A stretch of DNA of 64,000 nucleotides from Pseudomonas sp. ok272 (GTDB taxonomy: Bacteria > Pseudomonadota > Gammaproteobacteria > Pseudomonadales > Pseudomonadaceae), in the NCBI RefSeq assembly GCF_900109995.1, contig NZ_FOCB01000007.1:147177-211176 (forward strand), written 5' to 3'. Numbering within the stretch: position 1 is the first letter of the stretch; each line of letters opens with the position of its first letter. A program made the translations under genes and the position numbers. The notes beneath the pieces were generated by a model that searched no databases, had not been told where the DNA came from, and worked only from the letters and a program-made list of their open reading frames with translations. Below, piece after piece: positions 38,781-48,187 of this stretch.

Positions 38781-40126
38781 TTCAGCGCCTCGGCCAGTTT
38801 ACCGTGCAGGCCACCGAAGCCGCCGTTGCTCATGATCACCACGTGTGCGCCGGCCTGGGCCTGGCGCTTGACGCGCGCGATGATGTCGTCCAGCGAATCG
38901 CTGACCACCGACGGCACCGTGCACAGCGCCGACGTACCGACCAAGTCCCAGCCCAGGTTGGCCGGGCCGTACCAGATCACCTGATCGGCATCGACCACGC
39001 TCTGTGGCAAGCCGTCACGGTGAGCGCCGAGCTTCATCGAGTTGGAGCGCGGCTCGATGATGGCGATCAATGGCGCATCGCCAATGCGTTTGCGCAGGCC
39101 ATCGAGAGTGGTGGCAATGGCGGTCGGGTGATGGGCAAAGTCGTCGTAAATGGTGACGCCGTTGACCTGGGCCACCACTTCCATGCGTCGTTTGACGCTC
39201 TTGAACGCGCTCAGGCCGGCAATGCCCATGGCCGGCGCCACACCCACATGGCGCGCCGCTGCCAGGGTCGCCAAGGCGTTGGCGACGTTGTGCTCGCCGG
39301 TCATGTCCCAGTCCACGATGCCCTGGACCACGCCTTCGAACATCACTTCAAACCGGGAGCCGTCTGCGCTGAGCAGCTTGACCTGCCACTGCCCGCCCAC
39401 GCCGGTGGTTTGCACCGGGGTCCAGCAGCCCATCTCGATCACACGCTGCAACGCCGGCTCGGTGGTGGGGTGAATCACCAGGCCTTCACTCGGGATGGTG
39501 CGCACCAAATGGTGGAATTGCCGCTCGATGGCCGGTAGATCGGGGAAGATGTCCGCATGATCGAACTCAAGGTTATTGAGGATCGCGGTGCGCGGGCGGT
39601 AGTGCACGAACTTCGAGCGCTTGTCGAAGAACGCGCTGTCGTACTCGTCGGCTTCGATCACGAAGAACGGCGTGTCGCCCAGGCGCGCCGACACCGAGAA
39701 GTTCTGCGGTACACCGCCGATCAAAAAGCCCGGGCTCATGCCGGCATGTTCCAGCACCCAGGCCAGCATGCTGCTGGTGGTGGTCTTGCCGTGGGTGCCG
39801 GCAACCGCCAGCACCCAGCGGCCTTGCAGCACGTGGTCGGCCAGCCATTGCGGCCCGGAGACGTACGGCAGGCCTTTGTTCAACACGTATTCGACGGCCG
39901 GGTTGCCGCGGGACATGGCATTGCCAATCACCACCAGGTCCGGGGCCGGATCGAGCTGGGCCGGGTCGTAGCCTTGGGTCAGCTCAATGCCCTGGGCCTC
40001 TAACTGCGTGCTCATCGGCGGATAGACGTTGGCATCGGAGCCCGTCACGCGATGCCCCAGCTCTTTGGCCAGGACCGCCATCGACCCCATGAAAGTGCCA
40101 CAGATACCCAGAATATGAATGTGCAT
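38777..40126 (-). CDS. mpl: UDP-MurNAc:murein tripeptide ligase Mpl
   Basis: It reattaches L-Ala-gamma-D-Glu-meso-DAP to UDP-MurNAc during murein recycling. The Mur-ligase layout is visible: N-terminal [21 protein letters not shown], the ATP loop [14 protein letters not shown], and the C-terminal [10 protein letters not shown]. Length is 449 residues from the ATG at 40126, preceded by GAGGT; an ATG 18 bases earlier lacks a site. It is coupled to ubiX. Confidence 0.96.
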   Translation of the reverse strand: MHIHILGICGTFMGSMAVLAKELGHRVTGSDANVYPPMSTQLEAQGIELTQGYDPAQLDPAPDLVVIGNAMSRGNPAVEYVLNKGLPYVSGPQWLADHVLQGRWVLAVAGTHGKTTTSSMLAWVLEHAGMSPGFLIGGVPQNFSVSARLGDTPFFVIEADEYDSAFFDKRSKFVHYRPRTAILNNLEFDHADIFPDLPAIERQFHHLVRTIPSEGLVIHPTTEPALQRVIEMGCWTPVQTTGVGGQWQVKLLSADGSRFEVMFEGVVQGIVDWDMTGEHNVANALATLAAARHVGVAPAMGIAGLSAFKSVKRRMEVVAQVNGVTIYDDFAHHPTAIATTLDGLRKRIGDAPLIAIIEPRSNSMKLGAHRDGLPQSVVDADQVIWYGPANLGWDLVGTSALCTVPSVVSDSLDDIIARVKRQAQAGAHVVIMSNGGFGGLHGKLAEALK

Positions 40127-40313
40127 AGTCGACCTCGTAAACATGGCCGCAGGGTAGCGTAGGGTGGGAAAAATCGCACCTGGTGTTTAAGCTCACAGGG
40201 GAGAACCGCCCACTGAGCGACTCAAAATCCAGAATCGCCCTACACCCTAGTTCAACACGATAATGCTGAATAATGGTTCGCCCTTATCCTCAACAACTCC
40301 CCGAGGACCACTC

Positions 40314-41465
40314 GTGAAAAAAACCACCCTTGACGTCAGCATCGGCGGTGCGGATAAAAATCCGAAAAAACTGACTGCCGGGCAGCGAAAATTTAACGGC
40401 CTCGTGAAAAAAATCGACAAACAGCGCCAGATCCTGCTGGCCTGGGAAGCCGCCACCCCGCTTTATACCGAGCGCTGGCACCGTGAGTTCCTGCCGCAAC
40501 TCGATATCCTGCACCAACAGTCGATCGAGTTTGTGCAGGTACTCAGTGACCTGGGCGAACGAATCAAACTGTCGAAAACCGATCGCAAGACACTGACCCA
40601 GGAAATTTGCGGCCAAGCCTACGAGTTGATCGAGGCTGGCAACTGCAGCGATGCGGATCAAGCACGCTTGAAAGTGCTGTACCACCAACACAGCGGCCGT
40701 GACTTCGACACCGATGAAGCCGACGACAACGAGCTGTTCAACTTGGGCCTGCAAGAGATGTTCGGCGTCGACCTCGGCGACAATATTGGCCGGCTGTCAC
40801 CCGAGGACATTGCGCAAAAAATAAGCGAGCGCTTTGACGCCGAACAACCCGAGTCACGCCAAAAGCCCGGCAAGAAAACCGCGCAACAACTGCGCCAGGA
40901 AACAGACGCCGCTCAGGCCAGTCAATCCGTACGCGAGGTGTACCGCAAACTGGCCAGCGCCCTGCACCCTGACCGAGAGCCCGACCCCGTCGAGCGCGAA
41001 CGCAAAACCGCACTGATGCAACGCGTCAATCACGCCTATGGCAACCGCAATCTGCTTGAGCTGCTGCAACTGCAATTGGAACTGGAGCACATCAGCGCAG
41101 ACACCCTCAACACGCTGGCCGCTGACCGGCTCAAACATTACAACCGGGTGCTGAGCGAGCAACTGCTAGAGCTACAACAGGAAGCCTTCGACCAGGAGCT
41201 GGCGTTCAAACAGCAATTCGACGTCGATCCATACATCAAGGTGGCCCCCCAGAACGTTGCCGGTATCTTTGAGTACCAACTTGAGCAGGTACTGCTCGAG
41301 ATCCAGGACCGAACCCAGCTCTACGAAGAACTAAACGATCCCAAGGCCCTGAAGGCCTGGCTCAAGGGGCAACGCGATTACGACAAGGCGTTGGAAAGGG
41401 AGATGGCGAGGGGGTTCGATGAAGACATGTTCTTCGATGACTTCGACGACCCCTTCACGCGCTGA
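40314..41465 (+). CDS. J-domain protein with internal HPD
   Basis: A 383-residue charged, helical protein. A short J-like segment lies in the second half: SVREVYRKLASALHPDREP with HPD at 218-220, then MQRVNHAYGNRNLLELL as the last J helices. The N-terminal 190 residues are unrecognised and helical, and the C-terminal third is a long helical domain with an acidic end (FDEDMFFDDFDDPF). It probably recruits an Hsp70 to an unknown client. I use the GTG at 40314, with GAGG upstream; an ATG at 40263 in frame has no site. Confidence 0.75.
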   Translation: MKKTTLDVSIGGADKNPKKLTAGQRKFNGLVKKIDKQRQILLAWEAATPLYTERWHREFLPQLDILHQQSIEFVQVLSDLGERIKLSKTDRKTLTQEICGQAYELIEAGNCSDADQARLKVLYHQHSGRDFDTDEADDNELFNLGLQEMFGVDLGDNIGRLSPEDIAQKISERFDAEQPESRQKPGKKTAQQLRQETDAAQASQSVREVYRKLASALHPDREPDPVERERKTALMQRVNHAYGNRNLLELLQLQLELEHISADTLNTLAADRLKHYNRVLSEQLLELQQEAFDQELAFKQQFDVDPYIKVAPQNVAGIFEYQLEQVLLEIQDRTQLYEELNDPKALKAWLKGQRDYDKALEREMARGFDEDMFFDDFDDPFTR

Positions 41466-41486
41466 ACCTCGCCCTCTCGATTCCCT

Positions 41487-43400
41487 CTAGCGGGCAATCC
41501 CATGCTTGCGCAGCTTTCTATAGAGGGTGTTGCGACTCACGCCCAACTGCTCGGCGGTGTGGGTCATGTGCCAGCGGGTTTGCGCCAGGGCATCGAGCAG
41601 TGCCAGGCGCTCGGCGTCATCCAGCGGGTGCTCCGAGGGCTCGTCGAGTTTCGTCGCCAGCGCCGGACGAGCCTGGCGGATCATCGCCGGCAAATCCTCG
41701 ACACCAATCCGCCCGCCCTCACACAGCGCGGCCAGGGTGCGCAGCACCGTACGCAGTTGTCGCACGTTGCCCGGCCAGGGGAAATCGAGCAGGGCCTGGC
41801 GCGCGGGCGCGTCGATCACGACCGTCTCGCCGCCCGCCTCCTCGGCCAGTAGAAAGTCCAGCAACTGGGACTTGTCACTGCGCTCGCGCAACGCCGGCAA
41901 GGCGATCTCCAGGCCATTGAGCCGGTAGTACAAATCTTCGCGGAAGCTGCCGTCCTGCACCCGCTCCAGCAGGTCGCGGTGGGTGGCGCTGATGATGCGC
42001 ACGTTGACCGCCTGGGGCTCGCCGCCAATGGGCACCACCAGGCGGTCCTCCAACACCCGCAACAAGCGGGTTTGCAAGGCCAGGGGCATGTCGCCGATTT
42101 CATCGAGAAACAGGGTGCCGCCATCGGCCTGCTGCAACTTGCCGCGCATGCCTTCCTTGCGTGCGCCGGTGAAACTGCCGCCGCGATAGCCGAACAGTTC
42201 GCTCTCGATCAGGCTTTCCGGGATCGCCGCGCAATTGAGGGCGACAAACGCCTGCTCGGCACGCTGGCTGGCGTGGTGGACCGCCTTGGCAAACGCTTCC
42301 TTGCCCGAGCCGGTTTCACCGTTGATCAGCAGCGGCACGTCGCGCTCAAACACCCGCAGGGCCTTGCGCATGTCCGCCTGCAGGCCCGCATCGCCCAGGC
42401 AAATGCCAGGCAGGCGTGACGGTTCGGCGCTCCGCGGCGCTTGCGCCACCGGCGTGGGCACGCTGCGCGGCTGGCCTCGCAGCAAGGCAAACAACACCCG
42501 TCCGTCGCGGGTGCGCAATGGCCAACTGGCGCTGGCATTGACGCTGGCCCGGCCCAGCAACTCGTCCAGCGAGCAATCAAAGAACGCCTCGACGGGCTTG
42601 CCCAGCAGCCCGCCACGAATATGCCCCAAGAGGTTCAACGCGCTCTGGTTGACCGCACTGATCCGCCCTTCGCCATCGAACGCCAGCAGCCCTTCGCTGA
42701 ACAGCCCGACCGACTCGGCCTGCACGTGAAAGCGCAGCAGCCATTGATTGTCGAAGTAACGCAGGAAGTAGCAGCTCTCGATCATCTTCGCCGAGAGGTT
42801 GACCAGGGCCATGGTGTGGAACTGACTTTGCCGCGACACGTCATGGCGCGCCGAGGACACATCGAGCACCGCCAGCAACTCGCCATGGGGATCGAACACC
42901 GGGCTCGCCGAGCAGGTCAGCCCGGTGTGGCGACCGCGAAAGTGTTCGTCCTGGTGGATGGTCAGCGACTGGCGCTCCACCAGGCAGGTGCCGATGCCAT
43001 TGGTGCCTTCGCAGGCCTCGCTCCAGTCGGCGCCGAGCCACAGCCCGGCGCGCTCGAAGATCTTGCGTTCGGTGGGCGCGGTGATGCAGTTGAGGATCAC
43101 CCCGCGGGCGTCGGTCAGCAGCACCGCGTGGCCGGCCCCGGAGAGCTGCTGGTGCAGGCTGTTCATTTCGCCGCCGGCAATCTGCAGCACTTGCTGCAGG
43201 CGCTCGCGACTCTCCAGCACCCGGCCGTGTTCCAGCACGGTGGGCGCCATGGCCTGGGCCGGATCGAGGTGATAGTCCTCCAGGCAACGCAGCCAGGAGC
43301 GGGCAATCGACGGATCGCTGCCGGGGCCGTGCAGGTGCGCCTTGCCCTGGGTGACCGTGAGGACTTGCCGGGCATGGCGACTCAAATGGTTGTCGTGCAT
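41487..43400 (-). CDS. AcoR-family sigma-54 transcriptional activator
   Basis: A 637-residue enhancer-binding protein, probably activating exaC and the eut genes. Domains: an N-terminal GAF sensor (about 80-210; SIARSWLRCLEDYHLDP precedes it), a PAS-like segment (about 230-310), an AAA+ domain with Walker A GETGSGKE (361-368) and the sigma-54 contact loop GSFTGA (408-413; Ser replaces the usual Ala), and a Fis-type helix-turn-helix (HTAEQLGVSRNTLYRKL). It is divergent from exaC across a 303-base region holding a -24/-12 promoter. In P. aeruginosa an orthologue next to exaC controls ethanolamine use. It may sense acetaldehyde or ethanolamine. Confidence 0.9.
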   Translation of the reverse strand: MHDNHLSRHARQVLTVTQGKAHLHGPGSDPSIARSWLRCLEDYHLDPAQAMAPTVLEHGRVLESRERLQQVLQIAGGEMNSLHQQLSGAGHAVLLTDARGVILNCITAPTERKIFERAGLWLGADWSEACEGTNGIGTCLVERQSLTIHQDEHFRGRHTGLTCSASPVFDPHGELLAVLDVSSARHDVSRQSQFHTMALVNLSAKMIESCYFLRYFDNQWLLRFHVQAESVGLFSEGLLAFDGEGRISAVNQSALNLLGHIRGGLLGKPVEAFFDCSLDELLGRASVNASASWPLRTRDGRVLFALLRGQPRSVPTPVAQAPRSAEPSRLPGICLGDAGLQADMRKALRVFERDVPLLINGETGSGKEAFAKAVHHASQRAEQAFVALNCAAIPESLIESELFGYRGGSFTGARKEGMRGKLQQADGGTLFLDEIGDMPLALQTRLLRVLEDRLVVPIGGEPQAVNVRIISATHRDLLERVQDGSFREDLYYRLNGLEIALPALRERSDKSQLLDFLLAEEAGGETVVIDAPARQALLDFPWPGNVRQLRTVLRTLAALCEGGRIGVEDLPAMIRQARPALATKLDEPSEHPLDDAERLALLDALAQTRWHMTHTAEQLGVSRNTLYRKLRKHGIAR

Positions 43401-43541
43401 TTCTTATTGTTCTCCCCGGGGCTGATGGGCCTTGCATGAGGTGGCGCCCAGCATCCCCCAGCCCCGGATGTATTGCAATGCCAGCCTGACCCACCGGTCA
43501 CCGGACGTGCCACAAGCGGTACAAAGTGTCACCAGGGGTTG

Positions 43542-43557
43542 TGCCGCAACTGCGACA
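43542..43557. promoter_or_regulatory. Candidate enhancer (UAS) dyad
   Basis: TGCCGCA-AC-TGCGACA is a 16-base dyad with one mismatch, about 65 bases before the -24 element of exaC. This is the right distance for an enhancer-binding protein with a Fis-type domain. Assignment is by position and symmetry only. The rest of 43401-43620 shows no other clear element apart from two GTG(C/T)CAC stretches near 43507 and 43526. Confidence 0.4.
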
Positions 43558-43620
43558 GCCACGCGCATGGGCAGCGTTCAAGATCCCGCAAGCCGTTGAT
43601 TTACTTGACCTGCAAAGCAG

Positions 43621-43636
43621 TGGCCCGACCTTTGCT
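43621..43636 (+). promoter_or_regulatory. Sigma-54 promoter of exaC
   Basis: TGGCCCGACCTTTGCT matches the -24/-12 consensus TGGCAC-N5-TTGCW, with GG and GC doublets separated by 10 bases. It lies 68 bases before the exaC ATG and faces it, consistent with control by the divergent AcoR-like activator. Confidence 0.85.
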
Positions 43637-43703
43637 CTAGGCTTATACAGGCGCTCACTGCGCGCACTCCCTTATAAGCACAAAAGCCAAGGAGACACTC
43701 ATC

Positions 43704-45224
43704 ATGCGTTACGCTCACCCAGGTACTGAAGGCGCTCTCGTTTCGTTCAAAGGCAAATACGGCAACTACATCAATGGCCAGTTTGCCGCGCCTGTCGATG
43801 GCCTCTATTTCACCAACACCTCGCCGGTCAACGGCCAGCCTATCGCCGAGTTCCCGCGCTCCAATGCCAAGGACATCGACAAAGCCCTCGATGCCGCCCA
43901 CGCTGCTGCCGATGCCTGGGGCAGCACATCCGCCCAGGCGCGTTCGCTGGTCCTGCTGAAAATCGCCGACCGCATCGAACAGCACCTGGAAGTGCTGGCG
44001 ATCACCGAGTCGTGGGACAACGGCAAGGCCGTGCGTGAAACCCTCAACGCCGACATCCCGCTGGCCGCCGACCACTTCCGCTACTTCGCCGGTTGCATCC
44101 GCGCCCAGGAAGGCAGCGCCGCCGAGATCGATGGCAACACCGTGGCCTATCACATCCATGAACCGCTGGGCGTGGTCGGGCAGATCATCCCGTGGAACTT
44201 CCCGATCCTGATGGCCGCCTGGAAACTCGCGCCGGCCCTGGCCGCCGGTAACTGCGTGGTGCTCAAGCCTGCCGAGCAAACCCCGCTGGGCATCACCGTG
44301 CTGATGGAACTGATCGGCGACCTGCTGCCGCCGGGCGTGCTGAACGTGGTGCACGGTTTTGGCAAGGAAGCCGGCGAAGCGCTGGCCACCAGCAAGCGCA
44401 TCGCCAAGATTGCCTTCACCGGCTCCACGCCGGTCGGCTCGCACATCATGAAATGCGCGGCCGAGAACATCATCCCGTCCACGGTGGAACTGGGCGGCAA
44501 GTCGCCGAACATCTTCTTCGCCGACATCATGCAGGCCGAACCGACCTTCATCGAAAAAGCCGCGGAAGGCCTGGTACTGGCATTCTTCAACCAGGGCGAA
44601 GTGTGCACCTGCCCATCGCGCGCCCTGGTGCAAGAATCGATCTACGACGACTTCATGAAAGTGGTGATGAAGAAAGTCCTGTCGATCAAGCGTGGCGACC
44701 CACTGGACACCGACACCATGGTCGGCGCCCAGGCGTCCGAGCAGCAGTTCGACAAAATCCTCTCGTACCTGGAAATCGCCAAGGGCGAAGGCGCCGAGCT
44801 GCTGACCGGCGGCAAGGTGGAGAAGCTCGAAGGCAGCCTGGCGACCGGCTACTACATCCAGCCGACCCTGCTCAAGGGCACCAACAAGATGCGCGTGTTC
44901 CAGGAGGAAATCTTCGGCCCGGTGGTGAGCATCACCACCTTCAAGGACGAAGCCGAAGCCCTGGCGATTGCCAACGACACCGAATTCGGCCTCGGTGCGG
45001 GCCTGTGGACCCGCGACATCAACCGCGCCTACCGCATGGGCCGGGCGATCAAGGCCGGTCGCGTGTGGACCAACTGCTACCACCTGTACCCGGCCCACGC
45101 CGCGTTCGGTGGCTACAAGAAGTCGGGCGTCGGCCGTGAAACCCACAAGATGATGCTCGATCACTACCAGCAGACCAAGAACCTGCTGGTGAGCTACGAC
45201 ATCAATCCACTGGGCTTCTTCTGA
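43704..45224 (+). CDS. exaC: NAD-dependent acetaldehyde dehydrogenase ExaC
   Basis: It oxidises acetaldehyde, made from ethanol or by ethanolamine ammonia-lyase, to acetate. It is a 506-residue ALDH-superfamily enzyme. The proton-abstracting Glu262 is in VELGGKSPN, and the nucleophile Cys301 is in [19 protein letters not shown] precedes the ATG. A 12-bp hairpin follows the gene, then eutH. Use in both ethanol and ethanolamine catabolism is known for the P. aeruginosa orthologue. Confidence 0.95.
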   Translation: MRYAHPGTEGALVSFKGKYGNYINGQFAAPVDGLYFTNTSPVNGQPIAEFPRSNAKDIDKALDAAHAAADAWGSTSAQARSLVLLKIADRIEQHLEVLAITESWDNGKAVRETLNADIPLAADHFRYFAGCIRAQEGSAAEIDGNTVAYHIHEPLGVVGQIIPWNFPILMAAWKLAPALAAGNCVVLKPAEQTPLGITVLMELIGDLLPPGVLNVVHGFGKEAGEALATSKRIAKIAFTGSTPVGSHIMKCAAENIIPSTVELGGKSPNIFFADIMQAEPTFIEKAAEGLVLAFFNQGEVCTCPSRALVQESIYDDFMKVVMKKVLSIKRGDPLDTDTMVGAQASEQQFDKILSYLEIAKGEGAELLTGGKVEKLEGSLATGYYIQPTLLKGTNKMRVFQEEIFGPVVSITTFKDEAEALAIANDTEFGLGAGLWTRDINRAYRMGRAIKAGRVWTNCYHLYPAHAAFGGYKKSGVGRETHKMMLDHYQQTKNLLVSYDINPLGFF

Positions 45225-45239
45225 TCGATCCTCCCGGCG

Positions 45240-45267
45240 ACCTCGGTCGCCGGGAGGTGCTTGGCGA
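45240..45267. terminator. Hairpin between exaC and eutH
   Basis: A perfect 12-bp stem (CCTCCCGGCGAC/GTCGCCGGGAGG) with a CTCG loop, but no T-run. It could lower read-through from exaC into eutH or protect the exaC mRNA. No separate promoter for eutH was identified in 45268-45416. Confidence 0.55.
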
Positions 45268-45416
45268 TCCGCTACCCACCGGTTCTTCCATCTCGAATTC
45301 GGCGCCCTGAAGGCGACCGGAGGCATGGCTGCAACCGCACGTATCCAAACGGTGGTGCACCCCGCGTGCGTACCGCGCTCGTGCTGTTAAAACAACAATA
45401 AGAAAGGAGTTCGCAA

Positions 45417-46697
45417 ATGGATCAGATCGGCAACTACGTGCTTTATCTCATCATGCTCTGCGCCGTGCTCGGCGCCTTCGCTGCGATCTACAACAGTGAT
45501 GAAGGGCTTGGTAAAGAATTCATGGAAGGCATCCACGCCACGGGGTACATCTTCGTACCGGCGGCGGGGATCATGGCTTCCATCCCCTACCTGACGGTGC
45601 TCATCGAAAAAGCCTTTGGCCCGTTCTTCAGCTCGTTGGGCGCCGATCCGGCGCTCGCCGCAACCATGATCATTGCCTCGGACATGGGCGGCTATCACCT
45701 GGCGTCCGCCCTGGCGGCCAGCAAGGAAGCGCTGGTCATGGCGCTGATCACCGGTTTCATGGGTGGCGCGACCATCGTGTTCTCGATCCCCATGGGCCTG
45801 GCCATGCTCGACAAGCGCGACCACAAATACATGGCCCTGGGCATCATGTCCGGCATTTTGACCATTCCCCTGGGCGTGTTGATCGCCAGCGTCATCCTCG
45901 CCTTCAGTAACCCACTGGTCCGCGACCTGGTGTCGACCAACGGCGAAGCCACCTATCAACTGGCCCTGGGCCTGGGCAGTATCTTCGCCAACCTGCTGCC
46001 GATCCTGATCTTCGTCGTGGCCCTGGCCCTGGGCCTGCGCTTTTTGCCGGACATGATGATCAAGGGCTTCATCATCTTCGGCCGGACCCTGGACGCGGCG
46101 ATCAAACTGGTGCTGGTGTTTTCCATCGTCGAGTACTTCACCGGCGTCTTCACCCTGGTGTTTGGCGGTTGGGGCTTCCACCCGATCATCGCCGACGCCG
46201 AGGACCAGACCCGTGCCCTGGAAACCGCGGGCTACATCGGCATCATGCTCGCCGGTGCGTTCCCGATGGTTTACCTGCTGCGCAAATACCTGGGCAAGCC
46301 CCTGGAGAAACTCGGTGGCAAGATCGGCCTGAGCGCGGTCGGCAGTGCCGGCATGCTGGCCACCATCGCCAACATCCTGGCCATGTTCCGCCTGGTGCGT
46401 TTCATGCCGCCCAAGGACAAGGTGATCAACATTGCCTTCGGCGTATGCGCCGCGTTCCTGCTGGGCGACCACCTGTCGTTCACTGCCAACTTCCAGCCGA
46501 CGATCATTCTGCCGGTGCTGATCGGCAAGCTCAGTGCCGGGTTCATTGCCGTGGGCCTGGCGTACTGGCTGTCGGTGCCCAAGGCCTTGCAACTGGAGGC
46601 GCAAGACCGCGCCGCCGGGATCATTGCCGAGGGCGAATACCTGGGCCTGCCGGTGCCGGAAACCCTGCACCCGGATGGTCACAAGGCCACGGCCTGA
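45417..46697 (+). CDS. eutH: Ethanolamine transporter EutH
   Basis: A 426-residue inner-membrane permease with about 11 helices (MDQIGNYVLYLIMLCAVLGA..., GYIFVPAAGIMASIPYL, GDHLSFTANFQPTIILPVL). It matches EutH of enteric ethanolamine operons, which helps uptake of protonated ethanolamine when it is scarce. AAGGAG is 8 bases before the ATG. Many pseudomonads instead have an APC-type ethanolamine permease at this place, so EutH here is notable. It is followed 24 bases later by eutA. Confidence 0.93.
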   Translation: MDQIGNYVLYLIMLCAVLGAFAAIYNSDEGLGKEFMEGIHATGYIFVPAAGIMASIPYLTVLIEKAFGPFFSSLGADPALAATMIIASDMGGYHLASALAASKEALVMALITGFMGGATIVFSIPMGLAMLDKRDHKYMALGIMSGILTIPLGVLIASVILAFSNPLVRDLVSTNGEATYQLALGLGSIFANLLPILIFVVALALGLRFLPDMMIKGFIIFGRTLDAAIKLVLVFSIVEYFTGVFTLVFGGWGFHPIIADAEDQTRALETAGYIGIMLAGAFPMVYLLRKYLGKPLEKLGGKIGLSAVGSAGMLATIANILAMFRLVRFMPPKDKVINIAFGVCAAFLLGDHLSFTANFQPTIILPVLIGKLSAGFIAVGLAYWLSVPKALQLEAQDRAAGIIAEGEYLGLPVPETLHPDGHKATA

Positions 46698-46721
46698 ATC
46701 CGGCGCGGCGAGGCGGCCTGC

Positions 46722-48158
46722 ATGAAACCTTTGACCACGGGCAACCAAGTGCTCCTGCTGGGGCTGGACTTCGGTTCCACCACCAGCAGCGCGCTGATCG
46801 CCCAGGCCAGCATCAGCAGCCATTGCATCACCGGGCGCATGGCGTTGCATGAGCCGGTGGTGCTCTACCGTGGCGAGCCGGTGTTTACCCCGTTTGCCGG
46901 CGATGCCATCGACGAACGGGCCGTGCAACGCTTGATCGAGGGTTGGTTGGCGGACGCGAAGGTCACGCCCGAGGCGCTGTTTTCCGGCGGCGTGATCATC
47001 ACCGGCCTGGCCGCCCAGCGGAACAATGCGCACGCTCTGGCCGACCTGGTGGGCGGACTGATCGGCAACGCGCTGATTACCCGCGCCGATGACGGCGGGC
47101 TTGAGTCCTGGCTGGCGTTCATGGGCAGTTGCTCGGCCCTGAGCCGCTTTCATGGCGAGCGACCCATCCTCAACCTGGACATCGGCGGCGGTACCACCAA
47201 TGCCGCCCTGGGACTGGCCGGCAATGTGCTGGCCAGCGGCTGTCACTTTATCGGCGCCCGGCACTTTCAATGCGTGCCGGGCAGCTATCAACTCTGCGCC
47301 ATCTCCCCGTTCGGCCAGGTACTGCTCGACGAACTGGACATCCCTGTCCGCCTGGGCGACACGCTGGAGACCGACCAGCGAGACGCCATCATCGGCTGGT
47401 ACATCGCGGCGCTGGAGGCCATCGTCAGCGGCGACCGCCACTTCTTCAGCAGCCCCGCCGGGCAGCGCACCGAGCAACTGCCGTTGCACCTGCCGGCACT
47501 CGCGGCGCCCCTGAGCCTGACCTTTTCCGGCGGGGTCGGCGAGTTGCTCTACCGCCACTTGCAGGGCGAAACGCTGCCGGGCACCACCCACTATGGTGAC
47601 CTGGGCATCGACCTGGCCCTGGCCATCGCCGCCCATCCCCAGTTGGTGGGCGACGCCAATCGCCTCGTCCCGGAAAACCGTGGGCGCGCCACGGTGTACG
47701 GCTTGACCCTGCACAACACCGAGATCTCCGGCAGCACCCTGTTCCTGCCGCAACCGCACATCCTGCCGCTCAAGGACTTGCCCATCGTCGCCCGCCTGCC
47801 GACCCGCGCCTCCCTCGCCCAACTGGTCGACGCCATCACCCTGGCAGCCACCAGCCGTGGCGGCGCCTGCCTGCAATTGCTCGACGACGGTGCACCACCG
47901 GGCCTGGATGACATTCGCCAACTCGGCGCCCGCCTGGCCAGCGCCATCGCCCAGGTTCAACCGCCCGCGCACTGGCCGTTGGTGCTGCTGCTGGAAAGCA
48001 ACGCCGGCAAGGCCCTGGGCAACTACGCCAGCGACTGGGGCCGACAACCCTGCAACCTGGTGGTCATCGATGAGGTACGCGAACGCCATGCGCACTTCAT
48101 CAACCTGGGAAAACCCCACCAACAGATAGTGCCCGTCGCCTTTTACGGCGTGCATTGA
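46722..48158 (+). CDS. eutA: Ethanolamine ammonia-lyase reactivase EutA
   Basis: An actin/Hsp70-like ATPase that exchanges damaged cobalamin in ethanolamine ammonia-lyase for intact adenosylcobalamin. Phosphate-1 motif LGLDFGSTTSS (Asp16) and phosphate-2 motif LDIGGGTTNAALG (Asp153) are intact. Length is 478 residues. It ends 29 bases before the EutB-EutC fusion, and an AAGGAG site lies in the gap. Its presence implies that one or both downstream lyases suffer mechanism-based inactivation. Confidence 0.92.
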   Translation: MKPLTTGNQVLLLGLDFGSTTSSALIAQASISSHCITGRMALHEPVVLYRGEPVFTPFAGDAIDERAVQRLIEGWLADAKVTPEALFSGGVIITGLAAQRNNAHALADLVGGLIGNALITRADDGGLESWLAFMGSCSALSRFHGERPILNLDIGGGTTNAALGLAGNVLASGCHFIGARHFQCVPGSYQLCAISPFGQVLLDELDIPVRLGDTLETDQRDAIIGWYIAALEAIVSGDRHFFSSPAGQRTEQLPLHLPALAAPLSLTFSGGVGELLYRHLQGETLPGTTHYGDLGIDLALAIAAHPQLVGDANRLVPENRGRATVYGLTLHNTEISGSTLFLPQPHILPLKDLPIVARLPTRASLAQLVDAITLAATSRGGACLQLLDDGAPPGLDDIRQLGARLASAIAQVQPPAHWPLVLLLESNAGKALGNYASDWGRQPCNLVVIDEVRERHAHFINLGKPHQQIVPVAFYGVH

Positions 48159-48187
48159 CCTTTATGGCCCGCCAAGGAGCGTCTTCC

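Noticed and set aside
43578..45326. 582-codon minus-strand frame across exaC
   Set aside because: Antisense shadow of exaC.
45225..45416. Cobalamin riboswitch or second sigma-54 promoter upstream of eutH
   Set aside because: No B12-box sequence and no -24/-12 pair with correct GG/GC spacing could be found by eye.
45387..48155. Very long minus-strand frame of 922 codons across eutH and eutA
   Set aside because: It is antisense to two genes with clear family matches, with low-complexity His/Gln/Asp-rich composition typical of the complementary strand of GC-rich genes.
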